This document shows positions 1-5,829 of a DNA stretch of 6,643 bases, piece after piece (position 1 is the first letter of the stretch; every line of letters begins with the position of its first letter). The notes below the pieces were generated by a model. It made no database searches, was not told where the DNA came from, and saw nothing but the letters and a program-made list of their open reading frames with translations. The stretch comes from an uncultured Acidimicrobiia bacterium. GTDB taxonomy: Bacteria; Actinomycetota; Acidimicrobiia; Spongiisociales; Spongiisociaceae. The stretch spans positions 1-6,643 of the forward strand of contig CALCCX010000083.1 in assembly GCA_937900165.1 (NCBI GenBank), read 5' to 3'. The position numbers and the translations under genes were made by a program.

Positions 1-1609
1 GCTGCGCCTCGGTCAGGTCGTTTCGTACCCCGAACAGGTAGTCCCAGGCAGAGGCCTCCTCGGTTTCGCCGATCCAGGTGGCGAAGTTCGGTTGGAACCA
101 GGACCCTGGCCAGACCTCGTCCAGGGACTCGGGCTCGCCGAATCGTTCCAGGTATTCCGACGGCGTGATCGTGGTGACGAAATCAGACTCGGAGAGATTG
201 CGATACAGAGCTTCGAGAAAATCTTTACCGTCGTTGTCGTAGTTCTCCCACGCGTTTTCGCCGTCGAGGATGATGGAAACTATCGGAGGCCGTTCTGGGT
301 CGGGAGGCCCGTCCGCTTCGAGAGCCTCCCGGATGTCGGCCAGGCGGCCCATGAGATCAGAGGCCGCTGCCTCGCCTGACATCCCGGAGTATTCGAACCC
401 GATCAGGTCGGATAGCAGTCCGTCTCTGAAGAACATGGGAACCGGGTCGTTGCGGCTCAGTTCGGCCTGCCATGGTCGGTAGAGATCGCCGGCCTCCTGC
501 ACGAGATCGGAGGCGTCTCTGGTGAAGGATCCGATCCCGAGTGAAGGAGCGAGCACGTCTTCGCCGGTCGCCACCCACTCGACCCCGTTTTTGGAAAATA
601 GTGACATCACCAGCTGAGACACGGCCCCCTCGCCTGGCCACATGCCGATCGGACGCCGTCCCAGCAAACCCTCAGCGACGTCCAGCCCTCTGATGACTTG
701 CTGGTCTGCGTCCGGGATTTGTTGGAATCGATTGTCCGGCAGGATCGCGGCCGGGTCACCAACCGTTGCCAGCGATGTGTCCGAGATCAGTGGAAGGATC
801 GGGTGGGCGAGCGGGCTGGTGGTTACCTCGATCTTGCCCTCGTCCCACAACCGCGAGTAGAGGGGTATGACCTCGTTGATGATCCGCAGATGTTCGGCGA
901 ACAGAACCACCTTGTCTTCTTCGCTGAAATCTCTGGCCTTGGTCACCAGCTCCGCGAGAGGTTCTACGTCAAGGAAACCCGGGTCGGTCCAGGCCAGGTT
1001 GAACAGGATCTGAAGATCCCGAAAGTCCTCTTCGGAGAATTGATCGATCGCCGTATCAGTTCCGATAGCGTCCCGTTGATCCAACAACTCCTGATAGCGG
1101 GGGAAACGTTCGATGATCTTGCGGTTGGTGTCAAAGAAACGCTCGATGAGAAACCGTTTCTGATCGTCGTCCAAGTCGGCGGCGTTGACCTCGGCCGTCG
1201 TCCAGTAAATGTCCTTGGCCCCATTCGAAAGCTCCTCGAGCTGTAGCAGCAACACAGGCGTGAGGTTGAACGTTGCCCTGACCTCTGGGAACTGATCGTG
1301 CAGGGCGGCCATGTCGTAGTAGTCCTTGGCGGCATGCACCCTGACCCACGGGCGACTGATGGTTCCATCCTCCAGGAGCGGATAGCGCGGTTGGTGCTGT
1401 TGCCATATCAGGTTGACGTAGAAGCCAGGGTCCGGGTCCTCGGGTGCTTCATCGCCTGGTGGCGCCAACGTGGGCGGTGGCGCGCTGGTGGTGGTGGGCG
1501 GGGCCGCCGTGGTGGGCGGGGCGTCCTCGCCGCTGGTGCAGGCAGATGCGACCAGGGCCATGACCGTCAGCATCAGTGCCCAGCGACGACCCGCCAACTG
1601 TTGTTTCAT
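1..1609 (-). CDS. Secreted GH57 alpha-glucan hydrolase lipoprotein (amylopullulanase/alpha-amylase type), C-terminus missing
   Basis: The frame is open for 536 codons from ATG 1609 to the left edge, so the 3' end is lost. Residues 1-24 form a lipoprotein signal peptide (Arg-Arg at 8-9, hydrophobic core, LVASAC with Cys24). A Pro/Thr/Ala-rich linker follows to about residue 62. The GH57 catalytic domain then shows WQQHQP (69-74), GKIEVTTSPLAHPILPLI (258-275), GMWPGEG (322-328, Glu327 the expected nucleophile), ILDGENAW (447-454, Asp449 the expected acid/base) and WFQPNFATWIGE (504-515). This order is typical of GH57 amylopullulanase-like enzymes, which cut alpha-1,4 and sometimes alpha-1,6 bonds in starch, glycogen or pullulan by a retaining mechanism. 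The exact specificity cannot be read from the sequence. The gene follows malE on the same strand after 164 bp, pointing to extracellular alpha-glucan breakdown feeding uptake. The ribosome binding site is weak, but the start is supported by the signal peptide. The GH57 family call is firm; the substrate is inferred. Confidence 0.9.
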   Translation of the reverse strand, partial: MKQQLAGRRWALMLTVMALVASACTSGEDAPPTTAAPPTTTSAPPPTLAPPGDEAPEDPDPGFYVNLIWQQHQPRYPLLEDGTISRPWVRVHAAKDYYDMAALHDQFPEVRATFNLTPVLLLQLEELSNGAKDIYWTTAEVNAADLDDDQKRFLIERFFDTNRKIIERFPRYQELLDQRDAIGTDTAIDQFSEEDFRDLQILFNLAWTDPGFLDVEPLAELVTKARDFSEEDKVVLFAEHLRIINEVIPLYSRLWDEGKIEVTTSPLAHPILPLISDTSLATVGDPAAILPDNRFQQIPDADQQVIRGLDVAEGLLGRRPIGMWPGEGAVSQLVMSLFSKNGVEWVATGEDVLAPSLGIGSFTRDASDLVQEAGDLYRPWQAELSRNDPVPMFFRDGLLSDLIGFEYSGMSGEAAASDLMGRLADIREALEADGPPDPERPPIVSIILDGENAWENYDNDGKDFLEALYRNLSESDFVTTITPSEYLERFGEPESLDEVWPGSWFQPNFATWIGETEEASAWDYLFGVRNDLTEAQ

Positions 1610-1716
1610 CCGACTACGACCCCGCTTTTCGCCTGAAGTGTCAAGACCGGACCATTCTGTTCGACGTACCCGCTGGTGGCCGATATCAACACCCTCCCCA
1701 CTTTGGAGCGTGGATG

Positions 1717-1737
1717 TAGTCGGCTCTCTACCAACTA
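1717..1737 (-). other. Possible stem-loop between malE and the GH57 gene
   Basis: On the minus strand, TAGTTGG and CCGACTA flank a 7-base loop, giving seven pairs including one G-U wobble. It lies about 37 bases downstream of the malE stop and upstream of the GH57 gene. There is no T-run after it, so it does not look like an intrinsic terminator. It could stabilise the upstream transcript or be chance. The rest of the 164-bp gap holds only a TTGACA-like hexamer (1639-1644, minus) with no convincing -10 partner. Confidence 0.2.
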
Positions 1738-1773
1738 TCGGCGACTTGGCGCCTCGGATTCAGCGAAGTCGGA

Positions 1774-3090
1774 TCAGCCGTCCAGGGACTCTTCCACGGC
1801 CTGGCTGGCGGCATCCATGGCTTCCTGAGGGCTCAGTTCTCCGTTGCGAATGGCCCGTAGGTTTTCACCCAGCGGTCCCCACACGGATTCCATTTCGGGA
1901 AGGTTCGGTATCGGCTGGCCGTCGGCCGCCGAGAGGGCGAATGCCCGGGTAACGGGGTCGTCCGATAACGCATCGAGTACCGACCTGAAGGCCGGGATTC
2001 GTGGATCGGCGTCGTGCAGCGCCTGCATGGTCTCGGCTGTGGCCACATAGTCGAAAAGAAAGGACTGCGCGATAACTGCGTATTCGGAGAAGGCGCTCAC
2101 GAAGAATCCCTGCGCTCCGACGAAGGGCGATTGGGGCTGTCCGTTGATAGTCGGAAGCTTGGCGACACTCCAGTTGAGCGCCGAGTCACCCAACGTGCCG
2201 AGTTCCCATGGGCCGGTTACCCAGAAAGGCTGTTCACCATTGAGGAAGAGGTTCTGGGCTTCGTCGTAGTCGACCGATCCGATCACGCCCGCGTCGATCT
2301 GGTCCACCAGGAAGTCGAGGCCGGACACGGCGTTCCTGCTGTTGAGGCCGATGTCGCTCAGGTCGTAACCAGTCGTCGCATCGTAGGCGAAGACGTATCC
2401 ACCCAAAGCGGACATGAACGGGTAGTTGTGAAAGGCGTCTGATACGTCCCCACCGCCTGGCACACCTACACAATTGTCGATATCGCTCAGTGCGGCGCAG
2501 ATGTCGGCGATCTCTTCGAAGGTGGCAGGGGCTTGCGCAACGAGGTCCGCGTTGTAGTACATGGCGACTGTCTCGGTGGCGTATGGCATCGCGTACAGCG
2601 AGCCTGCGAACCTGAAACCGTCCAGGGCCACTTGGAGGAAGTCGCCGTCGTTGTCCCTGAAGTCGATGGGTTGCACGACGCCGTCGGTGACCAGTTGGCC
2701 GGTCCATCCGTTGGCTCCGATGAAGATGTCGGGCCCTTCACCGTTCGGCCCGGCAATCTGCACCTGGCCTCGGATCTGGCTGAACTCGATGATCTCGATC
2801 GTGATGGTGACGCCGGTGGCGTCTTCGAATGCCTTGACTGCTTTCTCCAGAACCGCGGCGCGGGTTTCGTCTGCCCAGAGGATCAACTCCGTCGAGTCGG
2901 TCAGACGCGTGGTGGTTGAGGCGATGGTTGTGGAGGTCAGCGCCCCGTTGGTGGCGGCAGTCCTGGTAGTTGAAGGACTACTGACTGTGGTCGTCCCCGT
3001 GTTGCCGTCGGTCGGACTACTGGTACAGGCGCTGACTACGAGTACCAGTGCGGTGAATGCCGCGAACCATTTCCCACGGGAAGCATTCAA
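1774..3090 (-). CDS. MalE-like maltodextrin/sugar ABC transporter substrate-binding lipoprotein
   Basis: This 438-residue protein starts at TTG 3090, which sits 8 bases behind a strong AGGAGAA (3097-3103). That start gives a compact lipoprotein signal peptide ending VLVVSAC (Cys22). A GTG at 3150 would add 20 residues in front and lacks this fit. Residues 23-66 are a Thr/Ser-rich linker. The mature part is an extracellular solute-binding protein of the MalE type: LILWADETRAAVLEKAVKAF (69-88), GPDIFIGANGWTGQLVTDGV (119-138), YAMPYATETVAMYYN (166-180), PFWVTGPWEL (288-297) and a C-terminal GPLGENLRAI stretch (406-415). It should bind maltose, maltodextrins or a related oligosaccharide outside the cell and deliver it to a MalFG-type permease, not seen here. 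The GH57 gene downstream supports an alpha-glucan ligand. Cys198 and Cys207 could form a disulfide. Family is sure; the ligand is inferred, so no symbol is given. Confidence 0.9.
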   Translation of the reverse strand: MNASRGKWFAAFTALVLVVSACTSSPTDGNTGTTTVSSPSTTRTAATNGALTSTTIASTTTRLTDSTELILWADETRAAVLEKAVKAFEDATGVTITIEIIEFSQIRGQVQIAGPNGEGPDIFIGANGWTGQLVTDGVVQPIDFRDNDGDFLQVALDGFRFAGSLYAMPYATETVAMYYNADLVAQAPATFEEIADICAALSDIDNCVGVPGGGDVSDAFHNYPFMSALGGYVFAYDATTGYDLSDIGLNSRNAVSGLDFLVDQIDAGVIGSVDYDEAQNLFLNGEQPFWVTGPWELGTLGDSALNWSVAKLPTINGQPQSPFVGAQGFFVSAFSEYAVIAQSFLFDYVATAETMQALHDADPRIPAFRSVLDALSDDPVTRAFALSAADGQPIPNLPEMESVWGPLGENLRAIRNGELSPQEAMDAASQAVEESLDG

Positions 3091-3096
3091 AAGGCG

Positions 3097-3103
3097 TTCT
3101 CCT
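3097..3103 (-). promoter_or_regulatory. Ribosome binding site fixing the TTG start of the malE-like gene
   Basis: AGGAGAA on the minus strand lies 8 bases before TTG 3090. This is the strongest Shine-Dalgarno match near the gene, and it decides the start in favour of TTG 3090 over GTG 3150. Confidence 0.7.
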
Positions 3104-3115
3104 GGATGTGCACGT

Positions 3116-3125
3116 GAAACGGTTC
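3116..3125. promoter_or_regulatory. LacI-family-operator-like site upstream of malE-like gene
   Basis: GAAACGGTTC is a near-palindrome with a central CG; four of five base pairs are symmetric. A central CG inside an A/T-flanked half-palindrome is the usual look of LacI-family operators, and LacI-type repressors often control maltose transport genes in actinobacteria. It lies 26 bases upstream of the TTG start. Short and partly symmetric, so chance is possible. Confidence 0.3.
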
Positions 3126-3126
3126 C

Positions 3127-3142
3127 CTCGATCACGATCGAG
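3127..3142. promoter_or_regulatory. Perfect 16-bp palindrome, candidate operator of the malE-like gene
   Basis: CTCGATC and GATCGAG form perfect 7-bp arms around a 2-base AC centre. The site lies 37-52 bases upstream of the TTG start and one base from the LacI-like site at 3116-3125. A TTGACA hexamer (minus strand, 3175-3170) lies about 28 bases further upstream and could be a -35 box, though no good -10 is visible. A repressor bound here would overlap the expected transcription start. The role is inferred from position and symmetry. Confidence 0.4.
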
Positions 3143-3369
3143 TCAAGCACGTCAGTCAGTAGTAGTGGCTGTCAATCGGGGGTGGCTGCGTAGGGGGATT
3201 CGCTCGTACCCAAGGGCAGTAGACATGTCGTACACGGTACACCTCACTTCGCCCTCGCGATCTCGGCGCGCCATTGCCAACGTCTCATCTGGTTGTGACA
3301 AAGGGGTAGGCGCGCGGCGAGATCTGGACTTCCGGCGTCTTGGCTGGGACGGTTGCTAGCGTCTTGGCG
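3143..3369. other. Divergent intergenic region between malE-like and CoA-transferase genes
   Basis: With the operator-like sites, 279 bp separate the two divergent starts. This part carries a tandem GTACAC repeat (3230-3235 and 3237-3242) and a short TTGTGACAA palindrome (3293-3301). Promoters for both directions should lie here, but no clear -35/-10 pair stands out. No gene or RNA is seen. Confidence 0.35.
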
Positions 3370-4314
3370 ATGTACCGGCTTCTTGATGGTGTGCGTGTCA
3401 TCGACCTCACGACCATCGTGCTTGGTCCGTTGGCGACGGGACTGCTCGGCGATCTTGGCGCGGATGTGATCAAGGTCGAGCCCCCTGGCGGCGACCTTTT
3501 TCGGGCTTCCTCTCCGTCAAGAAATCCCGGCATGGGCGCGCCGTTCATGACTGTGAACCGCAACAAGCGGTCGATCTGTATTGACCTCAAGGCCGAAAAA
3601 GGGTTGCAGGTGCTGCAGAGGCTCGTCGCCGACGCCGACGTATTCGTCCACAACATGCGCCCCAGATCTGCCGAACGCCTTGGTATAGGCCCCGGCCCAC
3701 TGCGAGATCTCAATCCGCGCCTGATCCATTGCACCGCGGTCGGATACGGAAGCGATGGCCCGTACGCCAACGAGCCCGCCTACGACGACGTGATGCAGGC
3801 GAGGATGGGGCTCGCGTCCCTATTGGCCGGCGATGACGGGCAGCCCAGGTTGGCGCCGACCATCATTGCAGACAAGGTTGTGGGCTTGTATGTGAGCCAG
3901 GCGATTCTGGCCGGTCTCTATGCGAGGGAACAGACGGATACCGGGGCAACGATCGAAGTCCCAATGTACGAGTCGCTCGCCTCGTTCCTGCTCGCGGAGC
4001 ACATGGGCGGTCGATCCTTTGATCCACCGATCGGCGATGCGGGATACAACCGATTGTTGAGTGAGCATCGGCGCCCGCACCCAACCGCAGACGGATTCAT
4101 CGTATTGATGCCCTATTCGACTCGCCATTGGCGATCGCTGTTTCGGCTACTCGGTCGGGACGACTGGCTCGCCCAGGATTGGGTCGCCGACGCTGAACAG
4201 CGCACCAGGCGAGTCGACGAGCTGTACCGGTTCCTCGGAGAGATCACGCCAGAGCGAACTACCGAAGAATGGTTGGAGGTCTCAAATCGATCGACTTGCC
4301 GTGTTCTCCGGTGA
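3370..4314 (+). CDS. Family III CoA-transferase (CaiB/BaiF type), N-terminal 304 residues of a frameshifted gene
   Basis: The product starts MYRLLDGVRVIDLTTIVLGP, the standard opening of family III CoA-transferases, so ATG 3370 is preferred over TTG 3340. No strong ribosome binding site is visible. Hallmarks are LGADVIKVEPPGGD (29-42), NRNKRSICIDLK (63-74), FVHNMRP (92-98) and IIADKVVG (165-172). Asp168 of that last motif aligns with the catalytic Asp that forms the aspartyl-CoA anhydride in formyl-CoA transferase. Such enzymes move CoA between carboxylic acids; the acyl substrate cannot be told from sequence. After TTEEWLEV (297-304) the frame turns to unrelated residues and stops at 4312-4314. 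The normal C-terminus continues in another frame (4281-4553). Inserting one base near 4281 restores a 394-residue protein of usual length. The break may be a real mutation or an assembly error. No functional partner gene lies beside it. Confidence 0.88.
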   Translation: MYRLLDGVRVIDLTTIVLGPLATGLLGDLGADVIKVEPPGGDLFRASSPSRNPGMGAPFMTVNRNKRSICIDLKAEKGLQVLQRLVADADVFVHNMRPRSAERLGIGPGPLRDLNPRLIHCTAVGYGSDGPYANEPAYDDVMQARMGLASLLAGDDGQPRLAPTIIADKVVGLYVSQAILAGLYAREQTDTGATIEVPMYESLASFLLAEHMGGRSFDPPIGDAGYNRLLSEHRRPHPTADGFIVLMPYSTRHWRSLFRLLGRDDWLAQDWVADAEQRTRRVDELYRFLGEITPERTTEEWLEVSNRSTCRVLR

Positions 4315-4553
4315 ACACGCTCGACGACTTGTTTACAGATGAACACCTGGCGGCAGTGGATTTCTTCGAAACGGTTGAGCACCCGAGCGAGGGAAGGATT
4401 GTCCTGCCGCGCCATCCGGTCAGGTACGACTCGGAAGATATCGCCGACCTGCCCACCCCTCGGCTCGGAGACAACACCGATGAAGTGTTGGGTGAGGCCG
4501 GATATTCGGTGACTGAGATTGCCTCACTACGAAGCGAGGGTGCGTTGGGCTGA
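4269..4553 (+). CDS. C-terminal part of the frameshifted family III CoA-transferase
   Basis: This frame overlaps the end of the upstream piece. From about 4281 it encodes LKSIDLPCSPVNTLDDLF and then HLAAVDFFETVEHPSEGRI, the conserved C-terminal segment of CaiB/BaiF proteins (typical pattern: P-C-x-P-V-N, HLAA, EHP-x-x-G). Residues from ATG 4269 to 4280 are probably not natural. The true reading passes from GTC at 4279-4281 into CTC at 4281-4283, as if one C of an original TCCTC had been lost. The stop is at 4551-4553, 34 bp from the end of the convergent minus-strand gene, and no clear terminator hairpin lies in that gap. It is unlikely to act as an independent protein. Confidence 0.8.
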   Translation: MVGGLKSIDLPCSPVNTLDDLFTDEHLAAVDFFETVEHPSEGRIVLPRHPVRYDSEDIADLPTPRLGDNTDEVLGEAGYSVTEIASLRSEGALG

Positions 4554-4587
4554 GGTTGATTGGGGGAGAGGCCAGGCGTTGCTTTGG

Positions 4588-5400
4588 TCAGGCTGCGTTA
4601 CCCCAACTCAGATCAATGTCGTTGAGCCAGCGATCTGACACATGGTTGAGGACCCGGCGGGCCGAACGAAAACGCTGAGCAACATCGGTGATTATCGCCG
4701 GGGTGTTTCGGTCCTCGATGGCTGCTGCCTCGTACCAGCGTGCCCCAAGTGTCTCCATCGCTTCGATACCTGGTGCGAAACTGGCCCCGTCGCACAGGGC
4801 GAGGATCTCGGTCGACGACATGTTCACGGTCCCGCCGAGTTTCTCGGCGGAGGGCGGGTCGAGCGGGCGGGGACCGGTCCGGTCGGGGAAGATTCCTGAT
4901 AGGAAGAGGGCAAGGTCGCCGAGGTGTCTGAACAGGATCACCCTGTCGGCCGGCATCGCCTGGTCGACCCACGAGGCGAGGCTGTCGAGGTCGAGTGGAT
5001 CGGCCGGCACGGGTGGATTTCTTGGTAGGACATAGGAGGCCATCAGCCCGCCCAAGAACATGAGCCGGCCCGCGTCTTGGACAAACTCATGAATCGCCTC
5101 GACGTCGAACACCGGCAACCTCGAACGGCAGCCCACCCAGTCTGGGAAGTATGAGGCTTCCCTCAGCTCCGTCGCGGCGGCGTGGGCCAGGACGGCGAAC
5201 AACAAGAATGGAGACACGACTTTGGATGGATGAGCGTGGCGGTCGAGGGCTGCGTCCAGGACGTCCTCGCGGCTCAACAGATCATGGACGGTCCACGGAC
5301 GGGTCCTGAGCCGCTCGACGAGTTCGTCGCGACTCACCCCGATGACGCCTGCGAGCGTCTGGAGATCTCGTTCGGTCAATCCTTGTCGTGGCGAGGGCAT
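4588..5400 (-). CDS. Conserved-looking hypothetical protein, 270 residues
   Basis: Start ATG 5400 is preceded by AAGAGGAA (5411-5418) at 10 bases, a good ribosome binding site. An in-frame start at 5496 would add 32 residues without one. The protein has no signal peptide and no clear membrane helix, so it is probably cytoplasmic and mostly alpha-helical. Residues 9-45 look like a small helical region. Distinct segments are SYFPDWVG (83-90), DAGRLMFLGGLMASYV (109-124) and FRHLGDLALFLSGIFPD (157-173), then LGARWYEAAA (218-227). The LGD-x-ALF-x-SG-x-FP pattern followed by an aromatic G-x-x-Y-type segment resembles uncharacterised bacterial proteins I recall, but I cannot name a family. There are no nuclease, kinase or DNA-binding motifs that I recognise. 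It is transcribed away from the lipoprotein pair and towards the CoA-transferase gene. Coding status is supported by the long frame and clean start; function is unknown. Confidence 0.75.
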   Translation of the reverse strand: MPSPRQGLTERDLQTLAGVIGVSRDELVERLRTRPWTVHDLLSREDVLDAALDRHAHPSKVVSPFLLFAVLAHAAATELREASYFPDWVGCRSRLPVFDVEAIHEFVQDAGRLMFLGGLMASYVLPRNPPVPADPLDLDSLASWVDQAMPADRVILFRHLGDLALFLSGIFPDRTGPRPLDPPSAEKLGGTVNMSSTEILALCDGASFAPGIEAMETLGARWYEAAAIEDRNTPAIITDVAQRFRSARRVLNHVSDRWLNDIDLSWGNAA

Positions 5401-5410
5401 CGGTTTCTCG

Positions 5411-5418
5411 TTCCTCTT
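5411..5418 (-). promoter_or_regulatory. Ribosome binding site of the hypothetical gene at 4588-5400
   Basis: AAGAGGAA on the minus strand, 10 bases before ATG 5400. It favours this start over the longer one at 5496. Confidence 0.55.
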
Positions 5419-5472
5419 TCCCCCATAGTCGGCACTCTGAGCGCGAACCTGCAGCCATTCAGCCACGCACAG

Positions 5473-5491
5473 TGAGATCACGAATATCTCA
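5473..5491. promoter_or_regulatory. 19-bp inverted repeat in a divergent promoter region, candidate operator
   Basis: TGAGAT and ATCTCA form perfect 6-bp arms around a 7-base spacer (CACGAAT). It lies in the 179-bp gap (5401-5579) between the divergent hypothetical gene and the small lipoprotein gene, 73 bp from the first start and 88 bp from the second. This suits a regulator site serving one or both, though no regulator gene is in the window. A shorter palindrome (GGCTT-A-AAGCC, 5542-5552) lies nearer the lipoprotein start. Nothing else stands out in the gap. Confidence 0.3.
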
Positions 5492-5579
5492 GGCACGGCG
5501 CAGTCCGCCGGGCGACTCGCTTCCCTAAGTCGGTGGATCCAGGCTTAAAGCCGGGGGCGCTTGATGCCGATGCATCCAC

Positions 5580-5807
5580 ATGAACAAGAGACGCAGAGTC
5601 AGGGTCGCCTTGGCCTTGATGGTCGCCTTGGCTGCGTGCGGGGGACAGGGAACATCTGACGACCAGACCCCGCCAGAGACCGACACGACGACGGCCAGAG
5701 TTGGTGAGTCGATCGGTGTTGGTGGTGCGATCGATCGGACCAGAGCCGTAGTCGGAGAAGCTGAGGATCGGCTCAACACTATCGACCAACTTGCCCCTTC
5801 CGAATAG
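5580..5807 (+). CDS. Small putative lipoprotein, 75 residues
   Basis: The N-terminus has a basic run (KRRRVR, 3-8), a short hydrophobic core and a lipobox LAAC with Cys20, so it should be exported and lipid-anchored. The mature part is only about 56 residues, acidic and Thr/Asp/Glu-rich (for example DDQTPPETDTTTARVG), probably mostly disordered. I recognise no domain. No good ribosome binding site precedes ATG 5580, which lowers confidence, but the signal peptide argues that the frame is real. It ends 22 bp before the next lipoprotein gene on the same strand, so the two are probably co-transcribed and may act at the same site on the cell envelope. Confidence 0.65.
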   Translation: MNKRRRVRVALALMVALAACGGQGTSDDQTPPETDTTTARVGESIGVGGAIDRTRAVVGEAEDRLNTIDQLAPSE

Positions 5808-5813
5808 ATACCG

Positions 5814-5819
5814 AGAGGA
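5814..5819 (+). promoter_or_regulatory. Ribosome binding site of the LppM-like gene
   Basis: AGAGGA lies 10 bases before ATG 5830. It selects ATG 5830, which starts exactly at the signal peptide, over the in-frame TTG at 5791 that overlaps the upstream gene. Confidence 0.55.
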
Positions 5820-5829
5820 CGTTTCTGAG

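Noticed and set aside
698..1246. 182-codon plus-strand frame
   Set aside because: It lies antisense to the GH57 gene, whose motifs are clear; there is no recognisable domain or ribosome binding site.
2014..2442. 142-codon plus-strand frame
   Set aside because: Antisense shadow of the MalE-like gene; high GC leaves many such frames open.
2561..3193. 210-codon plus-strand frame
   Set aside because: Antisense to the MalE-like gene and its leader, Ser/Val-rich low-complexity translation with no domain.
3230..3242. Tandem GTACAC repeat as an operator
   Set aside because: Only two 6-base copies with one base between; too short to separate from chance.
4554..4587. Terminator between the two convergent genes
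   Set aside because: No convincing GC-rich stem followed by T-run is visible on either strand in these 34 bases.
5542..5552. GGCTT-A-AAGCC palindrome as terminator or operator
   Set aside because: Arms of five bases with a one-base centre cannot form a hairpin, and it is short for an operator.
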